Part shown: in pieces, positions 36,289-46,039 of the stretch
Layout: the number at the start of each line of letters is the position of its first letter
Position numbering within the stretch: position 1 is the stretch's first letter
Notes under the pieces: generated by a model
What the model was told of the DNA's origin: nothing
What the model saw: only the letters and a program-made list of their open reading frames with translations
The model's database searches: none
Assembly: GCA_937888775.1 (NCBI GenBank)
Contig: CALAQT010000146.1
Location: forward strand, 6,669-70,668
From: an uncultured Actinomycetes bacterium
GTDB lineage: Bacteria > Actinomycetota > Thermoleophilia > Solirubrobacterales > Solirubrobacteraceae
DNA length: 64,000 nt
Direction: 5' to 3'
Program-made: the position numbers and the translations under genes

Positions 36289-37656
36289 CTACTGGAAGAT
36301 CTCTGTCGTGCAGTCACCGCCCGGGAGATGGATCTCATGCGGCCGCGCGCCTTCGGTCTGCTCGTGGAAATCGACAAAGAACTCCGGGTCGAGCGCGTAG
36401 CTGCCGTCGGGCTGGCGGTCGAGCTTGGTGAGCCAGCCGCGCAGTTCCGGATAGAACTGGTTATCCCAGGTCGAGTACAGCGAGTTGCTGACGTACACGC
36501 GCTCCCCGTCCAGCGAATTCTGCAACATCTGCGGGCCGCCATTCAAAGCTGCGGCCGCCTTCGGGTGTCCCCCGTCGCGGCCCAGCAGTCCCCCGAGCCA
36601 GACCTGTGAGCGCAGCACCGGATGACGTGGATCGGAGACGTCGTAGTGGCGCAGGTCGCCGTGCAGCCAGTTGGAGAAGAACAGGTCCTTGTCGTCGAGC
36701 GACAGCACCACGTCGGTGATCAGGCCGGGCACGCCGCCCTCCAGCGGCCAGCCCTCGAGCGGCTCGTTGGTGACGTCGATCACAGTCTCGGCGTCCCTGG
36801 AGCCGTTATCACGGAAGAAGCGCTTGATGGTGCTCGACAGGGTCACACCGACGAAGCCCTGGGCAGAGTCGGGGTCATGCTGCCAGCGCAGCTCCAGCGG
36901 GATCCAGCCGTCGTCGCCGAGGTCGAGCGTCTGCACCTGCTTGCGCTGCTCCAGGTCCCAGAAGTGCAGCTTGCGCCCGTACTTGCCCTCGCCCACGTCG
37001 GCCGGGTCAAAGCCGTCCTTGAACGTGTTCGGCGCGCCCCACTCACTGGAGACGAGCGTGTTCTGGCGGGGCTGATACCAGAAGTCGTACATGAATTTCA
37101 GGTCGCCGGGCTCTGCCTCCCAGCGTCTGGCGATCGAGAAGTCGCGCGCGTCGAGGATCGCAAAGCCGCCCGGCGCGTTGCCGTCAGCGTCGCCGAGCAT
37201 CGAGATCGTGACGATGTCACCGGGCATGCAGTGGACGGTGTGGGGAAAGCTCAGCCCGAGCTTCTCCTTGATCTCCTCCCCCTCGATCACGTTCTTGATC
37301 CGCGGCTGGCGCGGGTCTGAGATGTCGAGGAGGTGGATCCGGCTGGAGCGCATGCCGGGAACGATCAGCGTGTCGCGCTGCAGCTGTGAGTGGCACGCCG
37401 ACGAGCACGCGTTCCAGCCGAAGTGGTGCAGCTCGTCGCCGACGTTCGGCATGTCGGTGCGGCCGACGATCTGGCCGTAGCTGGACGAGATCGGATCGAC
37501 ATCGACGACAGCGATGAAGTCGGGCTTGTCGATCCCGGTGCCCTCGTACAGGGCCGCGACGTAGATGAACTGCTCGGGCGCCTGGCCGCGGGCCACTTCG
37601 GGTGAGGCGTAACCGGGGCCGTTGTGCTCATGGCCGGCGTGATCTTCAACACTCAT
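36289..37656 (-). CDS. SBP56 family protein (selenium-binding protein / methanethiol oxidase)
   Basis: A 455-residue cytosolic beta-propeller protein. The N-terminus carries His-rich MSVEDHAGHEHNG, then GDELHHFGWNACSSACHSQ with the conserved Cys pair, FPHTVHCMPG, and HEIHLPGGDCTTEIFQ at the end. Family members oxidise methanethiol to formaldehyde, sulfide and peroxide using copper. ATG 37656 has AAGGAGAG ten bases upstream. An AT-rich palindrome lies in its promoter region. It heads a two-gene unit with ctaG; both link to copper, which may explain the pairing (inference). Confidence 0.93.
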   Translation of the reverse strand: MSVEDHAGHEHNGPGYASPEVARGQAPEQFIYVAALYEGTGIDKPDFIAVVDVDPISSSYGQIVGRTDMPNVGDELHHFGWNACSSACHSQLQRDTLIVPGMRSSRIHLLDISDPRQPRIKNVIEGEEIKEKLGLSFPHTVHCMPGDIVTISMLGDADGNAPGGFAILDARDFSIARRWEAEPGDLKFMYDFWYQPRQNTLVSSEWGAPNTFKDGFDPADVGEGKYGRKLHFWDLEQRKQVQTLDLGDDGWIPLELRWQHDPDSAQGFVGVTLSSTIKRFFRDNGSRDAETVIDVTNEPLEGWPLEGGVPGLITDVVLSLDDKDLFFSNWLHGDLRHYDVSDPRHPVLRSQVWLGGLLGRDGGHPKAAAALNGGPQMLQNSLDGERVYVSNSLYSTWDNQFYPELRGWLTKLDRQPDGSYALDPEFFVDFHEQTEGARPHEIHLPGGDCTTEIFQ

Positions 37657-37691
37657 CGGGCGGGACTCTCCTTGATGGGCGGTTGACTGTA

Positions 37692-37717
37692 TCAATAATC
37701 TTAATAAATATTATTGA
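37692..37717. promoter_or_regulatory. AT-rich palindrome, candidate operator of the SBP56 gene
   Basis: TCAATAAT (37692-37699) and ATTATTGA (37710-37717) form a perfect inverted repeat 10 bases apart in an otherwise very GC-rich region. It is 36-61 bases before the SBP56 start, where promoter elements are expected. The binding protein cannot be named. Confidence 0.65.
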
Positions 37718-37742
37718 CTTGCTGAAGTTGCCGGTCGATCCG

Positions 37743-37883
37743 GTGGGCACCGAGGATCGAGTGGCCGTGCGGCGAACCGATCACGCGTGGGCACCGAGGA
37801 TCGAGTGGCCGTGCGGCGAACCGATCACGCGTGGGCACCGAGGATCGAGTGGCCGTGCGGCGAACTGATCACGCGTGGGCACC
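37743..37883. repeat. 44-bp tandem array running into the start of the TMEM175 gene
   Basis: Three 44-base units start at 37743, 37787 and 37831 with GTGGGCACCGAGGATCGAG and end GATCACGC. The next position in step, 37875, is the GTG GGC ACC start of the TMEM175 gene. The unit's first bases resemble the gene's first codons (GTGGGCACCAACCGGCTCGAG). A C-to-T change in the last unit creates an in-frame TGA just upstream of the start. Confidence 0.9.
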
Positions 37884-38516
37884 AACCGGCTCGAGGCATT
37901 CTCCGACGGCGTGCTGGCAGTGGCGATCACGCTGCTGGTGCTCGACATCACCGTCCCCAAACCCTCCAGGCGGTACACGCTCGCGCAACAGCTGGCGATG
38001 AACTGGCCCCACTATGCGGCCTACGCGACATCGTTCATCACGATCGGGATCATCTGGATCAACCACCATGTGATGGTCAATCGCTTGCGGCGGGCCAATC
38101 ACGCCGTGCTGGTGCTCAATCTACTGCTGTTGCTCAGCGTCGGTGTGCTGCCATTCGCGACCTCGCTGATGGCGTCCTATCTAAAGCAGCCCCACGGCCA
38201 GGACCTGGCGGCCGCCGTCTATAGCGGCTCGTTCTTGGTCATGTCGATCGCCTTCGGGGCGATGAACAGCTACATCCTGATCGGCGAACACCAAATGCTG
38301 GCCGTAAAGCCGCCCCGGGTGCAGCGCCGCCGGGTCCTGGTCCGCAACCTCGCCGGCCTCGGTCCCTACGCGCTTGCGACGGCGCTCGCACCGATCTCCG
38401 CGTATGCGACGCTGGCGATCTGTGGCGCGGTGGCGCTCTTCTACGCGCTGCCGCTGGCCAGCGGCGCAGACGCTGACGCCAACGGCGCCGGCGCCGGCGC
38501 CGGCGACGCGGAGTAG
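37875..38516 (+). CDS. TMEM175-family membrane protein (DUF1211)
   Basis: A 213-residue protein with six membrane segments. The N-terminus RLEAFSDGVLAVAITLLVLDI carries the RxxxFSD signature of TMEM175 channels, and HHVMVN with later LLLLSVGVLPFATSLM matches family segments. Bacterial TMEM175 proteins are potassium channels. The tail is Ala/Gly/Asp rich. GTG 37875 is the first possible start because an in-frame TGA lies two codons upstream; no clear RBS is present, and the start codon belongs to the tandem array. Confidence 0.88.
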   Translation: MGTNRLEAFSDGVLAVAITLLVLDITVPKPSRRYTLAQQLAMNWPHYAAYATSFITIGIIWINHHVMVNRLRRANHAVLVLNLLLLLSVGVLPFATSLMASYLKQPHGQDLAAAVYSGSFLVMSIAFGAMNSYILIGEHQMLAVKPPRVQRRRVLVRNLAGLGPYALATALAPISAYATLAICGAVALFYALPLASGADADANGAGAGAGDAE

Positions 38517-38528
38517 GACAGAGCGCCG

Positions 38529-39494
38529 CTACGGCACCTGTCCGGTGTCGGTGAGCGACGCATAGGCGTCGGGCCGACGGGTTCGCAGGAACGGGAACAG
38601 CTCCAGCCAGTCCTGGCGCTGATCGAGGTCGAGATCGGCGACCAGCACGGCGGGCTCATCACGCGGGGCCTGGACCAGCACGCGGCCGTAGGGATCGGAC
38701 ACGAAGCTCGAGCCGTAGAAGGTCAGCGGCGGCTCGACCCCGATCCGGTTGATCGCGATCATGAAGGTGCCGTTGGCGATCCCGTTGGCGACGATCACCT
38801 GCTGCCACAGCGGCTGGGTGTCGAACCCCGGGTGGTCGGGCTCAGAACCGATCGCCGTCGGGTAGATCAGCACCTCGGCGCCCCGCAGCGAGTAAGCGCG
38901 TGCGAGCTCAGGGAACCACTGATCCCAGCAGGTCGGGCAGCCGAGCTGGACCTGTCCGTCGGCCGTCGGCAGCGCCGTCAGCGGGAACGGCTCGCCCTCG
39001 GCCGGACCGGGACGGAAGTAGCGATCCTCGTAGTAGCCCGCCGTAACCGGGATGTGCAGCTTGCGGGTGCGTGAGACCAGCTGACCCTCCGGGGAGACGA
39101 CGATCGCCGTGTTGTAGCCGAGACCATCGGAACCATCGGCCCGCTCGTACAGCGATGCGTGCACGTGCACGCCACTGCGCTTCGCGGCGCCGGTGGCAAA
39201 CCGGAACGTCGGACCGGTCAGCAGCTCCTCCGGCGTGGCCCCGGCCGCCTGCGGACCGTCGGCGGTGATCGCGAAGTACGGCGACAGCGTCAGCTCCTGC
39301 AGGCAGACGATCCGCGCGCCCTGTGCGGCGGCGACCGCGATCCCGTCGGCCAGCGCCGCCGCGTGCTCGGCGGGGTCGGGATGCCAGCGCTGCTGCACCA
39401 AGCCGACGCGCAGCGGCGCCCGAGCCGCCGGGCGGGTACGGGCCGGAGACGGCGGCGGCGGCGACGCGATCAGCAGGCGGGGCTCGTCAGCCAT
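38529..39494 (-). CDS. aguB: N-carbamoylputrescine amidase
   Basis: Nitrilase-superfamily enzyme of 321 residues that hydrolyses N-carbamoylputrescine to putrescine. Catalytic Glu67 (CLQELTLSPYF), Lys145 (TRKLHIP) and Cys189 (CPTCWDQWFPE) are in place, and TGAAKRSGVHVHASLYER and YPTAIGSEPDHP fit the family. A Pro/Ala-rich stretch of about 27 residues precedes the usual start at LRVGLVQQ. It overlaps the end of aguA by eight bases, so the two are translated from one transcript. Confidence 0.94.
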   Translation of the reverse strand: MADEPRLLIASPPPPSPARTRPAARAPLRVGLVQQRWHPDPAEHAAALADGIAVAAAQGARIVCLQELTLSPYFAITADGPQAAGATPEELLTGPTFRFATGAAKRSGVHVHASLYERADGSDGLGYNTAIVVSPEGQLVSRTRKLHIPVTAGYYEDRYFRPGPAEGEPFPLTALPTADGQVQLGCPTCWDQWFPELARAYSLRGAEVLIYPTAIGSEPDHPGFDTQPLWQQVIVANGIANGTFMIAINRIGVEPPLTFYGSSFVSDPYGRVLVQAPRDEPAVLVADLDLDQRQDWLELFPFLRTRRPDAYASLTDTGQVP

Positions 39495-40470
39495 CGCGCA
39501 CAGGAACCTGCTGGGTGATGCAGTGCGGACCGCCCCCGCCGTAGGCCAGCACCGCCCCCGCCACCGGGATGACCTCGCGGCCCGGACAGTCCGCGGCGAT
39601 GATCGACAGAGCCTCGGAGTCGGTCGGCCCGCCGGCGACCGGCACGATCACCGCACCGTTGCAGATATAGAAGTTCAGGTAGCTGGCCGCCACCGTCTCG
39701 CCCGCTACCTCGATGTAGGGCAGGAACGGAAGCTCTGACACCTGCAGGCCGGCTGCGCTGCACCGGGCGCGGTTCTCCTCACAGCGGGCGAAGTTGGGAT
39801 TGTCGGCGGGCACGGTCTGCAGCAGCACCCGGTCAGGCGCGGTGAAGGCGGCGATCAGGTCCACGTGGCCGTCGGTGTCACGGTCCTCGATCAGCCCCTG
39901 TCCGAGCCACACGACGCGCTGCAGGCCGAGCCGATCTCGCAACTCCACCTCGATCTGCTCGCGCGACAGCGATGGGTTGCGGTTGGGGTTGAGCAGGCAT
40001 TCCTCGGTGGTCAGCAGCGTACCTTCGCCGTTGGTGAGAATCGAGCCCCCCTCGAGCACGATCTCTGATCCGATCACCTCGTCTCCGAGGTGGGCGGCGA
40101 TCAGCGCGCCGACGGCGGCGTCACGGTCGTAGGGCGCGAACTTCTCCCCCCAGGCGTTGAAGCGGAAGTGCACGGCGATCCGGCGGCGATCCTCGCCGTA
40201 GACGTAGATCGGCCCGCAGTCGCGCAGCCACGAGTCATCGAGGCCCAGCGCCACCACCTCCACCGCACCGGCGCACGCCGCCCGCGCCTGCTCGGCGTCG
40301 GCGCCAGGGTTGGCGATCATCGTGACGGGCTCAAAGACCGCGATCGCGTTGGCCACCGAGGCGTAGTCGGCCCGGGCCGCCTCCAGAGTCTCGCCCCACA
40401 GCTGAGCTCGGCACGGCCAGCCCATCAGGGTCCGCTCGTGTGGCTCCCATTCCGCCGGCGTGCGGGTCAT
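39487..40470 (-). CDS. aguA: Agmatine deiminase
   Basis: A 327-residue enzyme of the guanidino-group-modifying superfamily converting agmatine to N-carbamoylputrescine. It starts with RTPAEWEPHERTLMGWP, has DDSWLRDCGPIYV, VLEGGSILTNGEGTLLTTEECLLNPNRNP (given in two halves in the protein) and DTDGHVDL, and ends with catalytic Cys317 in GGGGPHCITQQ. Together with aguB it forms the two-step agmatine route to putrescine. Confidence 0.95.
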   Translation of the reverse strand: MTRTPAEWEPHERTLMGWPCRAQLWGETLEAARADYASVANAIAVFEPVTMIANPGADAEQARAACAGAVEVVALGLDDSWLRDCGPIYVYGEDRRRIAVHFRFNAWGEKFAPYDRDAAVGALIAAHLGDEVIGSEIVLEGGSILTNGEGTLLTTEECLLNPNRNPSLSREQIEVELRDRLGLQRVVWLGQGLIEDRDTDGHVDLIAAFTAPDRVLLQTVPADNPNFARCEENRARCSAAGLQVSELPFLPYIEVAGETVAASYLNFYICNGAVIVPVAGGPTDSEALSIIAADCPGREVIPVAGAVLAYGGGGPHCITQQVPVRDG

Positions 40471-40527
40471 ATGGTCCTCATCGTGGCCAGTGGTCTTCCA
40501 CTCACGCGCGTGCGCACGCTGCGCAGC

Positions 40528-43519
40528 CTACGCCCGCGCGAGGTCCAGGCGGTGCGCAACCGCCGCCGCCTGCGTGCGGGAGTGCACCCCGAGCTTGGCC
40601 AGGATCCGTGAAACGTGGACGCTGGCGGTCTTCTCGGCCATGAACAGCGCCGCGCCGATCTGCCGGTTGGTCGCCCCCTGGGCGACCAGCGCCAGCACCT
40701 GGCGCTCGCGGGGCGTGAGCCCGAACGGATCCTCGGAGGCCGGCGGGGCCGGCACCGCAGGCTCTCCCTGAGAGGTGCTGCGCAGACGCGCTCGCTCGCA
40801 CAGCCCGCTGACCTCGTGCGACAACCACCGTGACCCCAGCCGTTGCGCTGCCTCGCCGGCCGCGTCCGCCGCCTGTGCGGCGGCGCCACGATCGTCGGCC
40901 TCCACATGAGCCTCGGCCTGGCGCCAGCGCGCCACCGCGGCCGGGTAGGGATGCTGCACGGCATCCCATTGCTCGGCGGCCTTTGACCAAAGCCCGGAGT
41001 CGTTGCGACCGCGAGCGCGGGCCATCTCGGCCTTGCCGACGGCCAGGAACGCCGGCTCCACCGCCTGCCCGGCCTGGGCGGCGGCGTGCAGCCGCTGGAT
41101 GTGGATCTTGGCCCGCGTCAGCGCCTCGCGGCGCTCGGCCTGCTCACGCAGGTCACGTGCGCGCTGGGCGATATCGGCCTCGACGCGAACGCCGAGCGCC
41201 GTCACGCGCGCGATCCGCGCCACATCGTCGGTGCACAGCTCCAGCTGATCCAGCGCCTGGGCGACCGCAGCCCGAGCGCCGCGCAGGTCACCCTGACGGC
41301 AGCGCAGCTCTCCCAGCAGGGCCCCGAAGGCACCGTGCCACTGAGCCTCGGAGGAGACGGCGACCAGCGGCTCGATCCGAGCCAACGCCTGCGCCGCCAC
41401 GTCGTCGGAGCCCTCGCCGAGCGCCAGCTCGGCCTCGCGCAACTCCCGGAAGATCAGCAACCCCCACGATGTGAGTGGTCACCGGATCCAGGTGAGCCCG
41501 CGCGCTGACCCAGTCGCCCGCCTCGAAGGCCAGCTCCGAGACGGTCAGCATCATGCAGTCCCGTCCGCGGCCCAGGCGCTGCGGCACGGCCGTCAGACCC
41601 TCGTGCGCGACCGCCAGCGCGTCGGTCGTGTGGCCGGCCAGATTGAGCATCTCGGCGAGGTTGGCGTAGGCGTAGCCCACCCCGTCAAGGTCATCGTTCT
41701 CCCGCGCGATCGCGATCGCGCGCCGCAGCAGGGCCTCGCCCTGCACCAGATCACCGAGCCGGCTGTATGCCATCCCCAGCGTGTTGAGCACCTCGCTCTC
41801 GGCGTAGGAGTCATGGGCCACGCGCGCTGCCGCCAGCGCCTGCTCTCCGTCACGCCGGGCGTCATGCAGGCGGCCGCGCAGCACGCGCGTGCGGGCCAGC
41901 CAGCCCAGCAGCATCGCCCGTTCGCGCCCGCCATCGTCCTCGGGCAGCATCGCCAGCGCTCGCTGCGCGGTCTCCAGCGCCTCGGGACCTCGATTGAGCG
42001 CCCACTGCGTGCGCGCCAGGCGCGCCAGCAGCCCGGAGTAGCGCCACGGATCTCCTTCGGGATCCAGCTGCGCCAGCGCGCTCTCCAGCAACACCTCGCC
42101 GCGCGTCCGGTCGCCCGCCATCCCGTGCGCTCGAGCGGCCAGCGCCAGCAGGCTGACCAGATCGAGATTCTGGGGACGCTGGGGCTCGGCAACGCGCGGC
42201 CACAGCTCCAGCGCGCGCTCAGCCAGGTCGGCGACTTCGCCGTAGGCGTGGATCTGCTCGGCCGCCAGCGCTGCACGGATGTTGGCCCGCAGCGCGGCCG
42301 GCTGATCGCCGGCCGCCGCGTAATGGCTGGCGATCGTGGTCGCCCGCTCCATCTCGCGCTCGTCGGCCACGCCCGTTGGCAGCTCCAGGCCGCGCGCCAG
42401 CGCCAGATGCAGCTCGCCGCGCTCTCCCGGCAGCAGATCGTCGTACAGCGCCTCGCGCAGCAGCGCGTGGCGAAAGCAGAAGCGGCCGTCCTCGCCGGCG
42501 ACCAGAACCTGCTCGGAGACCGTCTCGCGCAGGGCGGCGTGCAGGCTGCCGCGCTCCATCTCCGTCACGGTGGCAAGCGTCGGCTGATCCAGCGCCCGCC
42601 CCACCGCCACCGCGCGCGCCGCACGCTGGGCATCCTCCGAGAGCCGCTCGATCCTGCTCATGAACGCGTCATGCAGGCTCTGCGGCGCGCTTCCGCGTCC
42701 GTCCAGGCCCGCGGCGAGCAGCTCGTCGGTGTACAGGGGATTGCCCTCACTTCGCGTAAACAGCCGCGTCACCAGTTCGGGGTTGGGCGCTGCGCCGAGA
42801 ATGTCGGCCAGCACCTCGGCGAGCTCGTCGCGATCAAACGGCTCCAGCTCGATCCGCCGGGCGCCCTCCAGGCGCTCGAGCTCGGCCAGCAGCGGGCGCA
42901 GCGCGTGGCGGCGGTGCAGCTCGTCTGAGCGATAGGTCAACAGCAGCGCCAGGCGCTCCTGGCGCAGGCTGCGGGCCAGGAACGCGACGAACGTCCGCGT
43001 CGAGCGATCGGCCCAGTGCATGTCCTCCAGGATCAGCGCCACCGGCGCTGACTCGCTGAGGAGATGCAACAGCTCGAGCAACGCCTCAAACAGGCGCAGC
43101 TGACCGGTGGCATCATCAGGATCGCCCCGCGGGCCGCCGTCGTCTAGGGCGGGCACCAGCGCCGCCAACTGACGGCGGCTGGCCGAGGCCATCGCGTCGA
43201 GCGCCGCGTGGCGCTCGCGCACGATCGGCCGCAGGGCGCCTAGCAACGGAGCGTATGGGAGCTCACCGTCGCCCTGCTCCACGGCTTCCCCGCGCAGCAC
43301 GAGCGGGGCCCCCGGCGAGGCAGCGGCCGCGGCGCCGCCGCGGCGAGCCGACAGGCGCCGCTCAAGCTCGCCCACCAGCCGGGTCTTTCCGACCCCCGAT
43401 TCACCGCCGAGCAGAACCAGGGCGGGTCGGCCGGCCGAAGCCTCCCGGACGGCGAGCTCCAGTTCGGTCAGCTCGCCGATCCTGCCCACGAAGTGACTGC
43501 TGCTCAGCCTCGTCTGCAT
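40528..43519 (-). pseudogene. LuxR-type ATPase regulator (LAL family), one frameshift
   Basis: One gene of about 995 codons in two frames. The N-terminal part from ATG 43519 (MQTRLSSSHFVGR) has an AAA/STAND ATPase with Walker A GESGVGKT (39-46), Walker B VALILEDMHWAD, and a long TPR-like helical region. At the run of five C (41461-41465) the frame breaks; one base less gives the expected HIVGLLIFRELREAELAL. The second part ends with a LuxR HTH (DPFGLTPRERQVLALVAQGATNRQI split; SVHVSRILAKLGVHSR). Probably a sequencing homopolymer error or a recent mutation, since the rest is intact. Confidence 0.88.
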
Positions 43520-43652
43520 GACTGAAGTATCGCCGTACTCGCTGAGCCCACATATGGGTTTGCCACTCGTGCGCACGAGGCTGGTGGCCGGCGAACCGCC
43601 GGATCTCCTCGACGCGGCCGGCTGAGATGATGGCGCTGAGCTGAGGATGCAT
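43401..43652 (-). CDS. Candidate small protein upstream of the LuxR-type gene
   Basis: ATG 43652 has a good RBS (AAGAGGAA, six bases before). The first 45 residues, MHPQLSAIISAGRVEEIRRF... to HMWAQRVRRYFSHA, look protein-like and resemble the many short actinobacterial proteins with an N-terminal helix and a basic tail. The last part, which overlaps the LuxR-type gene by 119 bases, is Arg/Gly rich and may be out of frame. The true C-terminus is uncertain. Confidence 0.45.
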   Translation of the reverse strand: MHPQLSAIISAGRVEEIRRFAGHQPRAHEWQTHMWAQRVRRYFSHADEAEQQSLRGQDRRADRTGARRPGGFGRPTRPGSARR

Positions 43653-43844
43653 GTCCGTTTCCTCTTGATCGAATGCAACGTAGATCTGAGGATGAACTGA
43701 GACCCGGCGTGGCACATCGGCACAACGCAGCTGATCTGAGCGCCCGACCCCTTACCAGGGCGCCTCGCACCCCTTAGTCAACGGGCCGCGGGTGCCAGCC
43801 CTAACTCAATGGCCCGCGCGGGTCACCCTGCGCCGCGAGGGGCG
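43653..43844. other. Intergenic gap below the ABC transporter operon
   Basis: Lies between the stop of the last transporter gene and the candidate small gene. It contains the RBS of the small gene and possible eroded tandem units: TCAACGGGCCGCG at 43778 and TCAATGGCCCGCGCGGG at 43806, compared with the gene's own end TCAGTCGACCGCG at 43845. Confidence 0.35.
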
Positions 43845-44987
43845 TCAGTCGACCGCGACCTGTGAACCGTCAGCCGGCGGCTCAGCGGTGGCCTGCGGTA
43901 CGTCCTCGCCGGCGCTGGCGGGACTGTGGTCTGACCGGGTCGCCGCGGCGATCTCTGCGGCGCTGACGTGCTGGGGGTGATGGCAGGCGGCGAGATGACC
44001 GCCGGCGTACTCGGTCAGCTGCGGCTCGACGGAGCGGCAAATGTCGCTGGCCAGCGGGCAGCGGGTGTGAAAGCGACAGCCCGAGGGTGGGTTGATCGGG
44101 TTCGGCGGCTCGCCGGAGACGACCATCCGAGTACGAGCGCGGTTCTCCTTGGGGTCAGGGATCGGGATCGCGCCCAGCAGCGCAGACGTGTACGGATGGA
44201 TCGGCTTGGAGTAGAGCTCCTCGGCGGGCGAGATCTCCATCAGCTTGCCGAGGTACATGACCACGATCCGGTCCGACACATGGCGCACGACGCTGAGGTC
44301 GTGCGCGACGAAAATATAGCTCAGGTGCAATTCGTCCTGGAGCTCCTCAAGCAGGTTGATCACCTGGGCCTGGATTGAGACGTCCAGCGCCGAGACCGGC
44401 TCGTCGAGCAGGATCAGCTTCGGGTCGACCGCTAGCGCACGGGCGATCCCGATCCGCTGGCGCTGCCCGCCGGAGAACTCGTGCGGGAAGCGGTTGATGT
44501 GCTCTGCTTGCAGTCCAACCCGATCGAGCAGCGCGCGGCTCTCGTCGGTCAGTCTTTCCCTGGGCACGCCGCGGATGCGCAGCGGGGTGGCGAGGATCTG
44601 GCCCACGCGCTTGCGAGGATTCAACGACGCCTGAGGATCCTGAAAGACCATCTGCATCTGCCGGCGGATCGGTTCCAGCTCACGCCGGCCCGCCTTGGTG
44701 ATGTCCTGGCCGCGGAAGCGGATCTGGCCCGACGTGGCGGCGATCAGGCGCACCAGCACCCGGATCAGCGTCGTCTTCCCGCAACCGGACTCGCCCACGA
44801 TCCCCAGCGTCTCGCCCTCGCGCAGCTGAAAGGAGACGTCGTCGACCGCATGCACCTGCCCGATCAGGCGATCGATGATCACGCCGGACTTGATCGGGAA
44901 CAGGACCTTCAGATGCGAGACGTCCAGCAGCGGGCCGTCCGCCGGCCCGTTGGGAGTGGCCGGCGTCAGTTTCTGCGAAGTGCTCAC
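43845..44987 (-). CDS. dppF: Oligo/dipeptide ABC transporter ATP-binding protein (DppF-like)
   Basis: A 380-residue ATPase subunit of a peptide-type ABC importer. Walker [11 protein letters not shown]-loop [12 protein letters not shown], signature [14 protein letters not shown], Walker [13 protein letters not shown] and H-loop [11 protein letters not shown] are all present. The oligopeptide-type C-terminal extension has Cys residues in [16 protein letters not shown] 45-residue Ala/Pro/Ser tail is specific here. Its ATG overlaps the stop of the partner ATPase gene (ATGA). Confidence 0.94.
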   Translation of the reverse strand: MSTSQKLTPATPNGPADGPLLDVSHLKVLFPIKSGVIIDRLIGQVHAVDDVSFQLREGETLGIVGESGCGKTTLIRVLVRLIAATSGQIRFRGQDITKAGRRELEPIRRQMQMVFQDPQASLNPRKRVGQILATPLRIRGVPRERLTDESRALLDRVGLQAEHINRFPHEFSGGQRQRIGIARALAVDPKLILLDEPVSALDVSIQAQVINLLEELQDELHLSYIFVAHDLSVVRHVSDRIVVMYLGKLMEISPAEELYSKPIHPYTSALLGAIPIPDPKENRARTRMVVSGEPPNPINPPSGCRFHTRCPLASDICRSVEPQLTEYAGGHLAACHHPQHVSAAEIAAATRSDHSPASAGEDVPQATAEPPADGSQVAVD

Positions 44988-46039
44988 GAGATCACCGTCT
45001 CGGCGCTGGCCAGCCCGATCTGGTCACCGACCTGGCGCAGCCGGCGCTTTTGCTCTGGGTCCAGAAAGCAGCGATCAAGCTGGGCCGGGCGTTCGGGCAC
45101 GCCGGCCTTCAGCTCAGGCACTTCGGTGCAGCGGTCAAAGGCATGCGGACAGCGGGGACGGAAATGGCAGCCCTTGGGCGGCGACATCAGCGAGGGCGGC
45201 AGCCCGGCGATCGCCGGCAACCGCTGCGAGCGGTCGCTGTCGATCCGGGTGATCGAGCCGAGTAGGCCCCACGTGTAGGGATGCTGGGGGTCGTAGAAGA
45301 TCTCATCCAGGGTCCCCTGCTCGACCACCCGGCCCGCGTACATCACGATCACCCGGTCGGCGATGTCCGCCACGACGCCGAGGTCGTGGGTGACCAGAAT
45401 GATCCCGGCGCCGGTCTCGGTGCGCAGCTGGCGCAGCTCATCGAGGATCTGCGCCTGGATCGTCACGTCCAGCGCGGTGGTCGGCTCGTCGGCGATCAGC
45501 AGCTTGGGCGAGCACGACAGCGCCATCGCGATCATCACGCGCTGGCGCATGCCCCCGGAGAACTCGTGCGGGTAGGAGCGCAAGCGCTCTGCGGCGCGCG
45601 GAACGCCGACTCGCTCCATCAGTTCCACCGCGCGATCGAGCGCCTTGGCCTTGGAGATCTGGCGGTCGTGGACCCGGATCTGCTCCACGATCTGCGCACC
45701 TACTCGGTAGACGGGGTCAAGCGAGCTCATCGGATCCTGGAACACCATCGCGATCCCGGCGCCACGAACCCGGCGCAGCTGCGCGTCGTTGGCCGTGACA
45801 AGCTCGATGCCATCGAATGTCGCCGACCCCTCAAACCGGGCGTTGGGGCCGCGGGTCAGCCCCATCAAGGTCATCGCGGTGACCGACTTTCCCGAGCCCG
45901 ACTCGCCCACGATCGCCACCACCTCCCCAGGGCCAACCGAGAAGCTGACCCCGTCGACCGCCTGCACGGTCCCGTCCTCGGTGGCAAACGAGACCCGGAG
46001 ACCGGAGACCTCGAGCAGTGGCGTGACGCCGGGCGTCAT
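44984..46039 (-). CDS. dppD: Oligo/dipeptide ABC transporter ATP-binding protein (DppD-like)
   Basis: A 351-residue ATPase partner of the previous one: Walker [22 protein letters not shown], signature [14 protein letters not shown], Walker [23 protein letters not shown], and the peptide-transporter C-terminus with [18 protein letters not shown] 46039 overlaps the permease stop by four bases; the frame upstream of it is a shadow of the permease gene. Confidence 0.94.
   Translation of the reverse strand: MTPGVTPLLEVSGLRVSFATEDGTVQAVDGVSFSVGPGEVVAIVGESGSGKSVTAMTLMGLTRGPNARFEGSATFDGIELVTANDAQLRRVRGAGIAMVFQDPMSSLDPVYRVGAQIVEQIRVHDRQISKAKALDRAVELMERVGVPRAAERLRSYPHEFSGGMRQRVMIAMALSCSPKLLIADEPTTALDVTIQAQILDELRQLRTETGAGIILVTHDLGVVADIADRVIVMYAGRVVEQGTLDEIFYDPQHPYTWGLLGSITRIDSDRSQRLPAIAGLPPSLMSPPKGCHFRPRCPHAFDRCTEVPELKAGVPERPAQLDRCFLDPEQKRRLRQVGDQIGLASAETVIS

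Noticed and set aside
36289..37656. Selenoprotein reading of the SBP56 gene
   Set aside because: Despite the name the family uses cysteine; the frame has no internal TGA.
41471..42928. Long open frame on the plus strand opposite the LuxR-type gene
   Set aside because: High GC opens antisense frames; Arg/Gln/His-rich composition, no motifs, and the minus-strand frame carries clear ATPase motifs.
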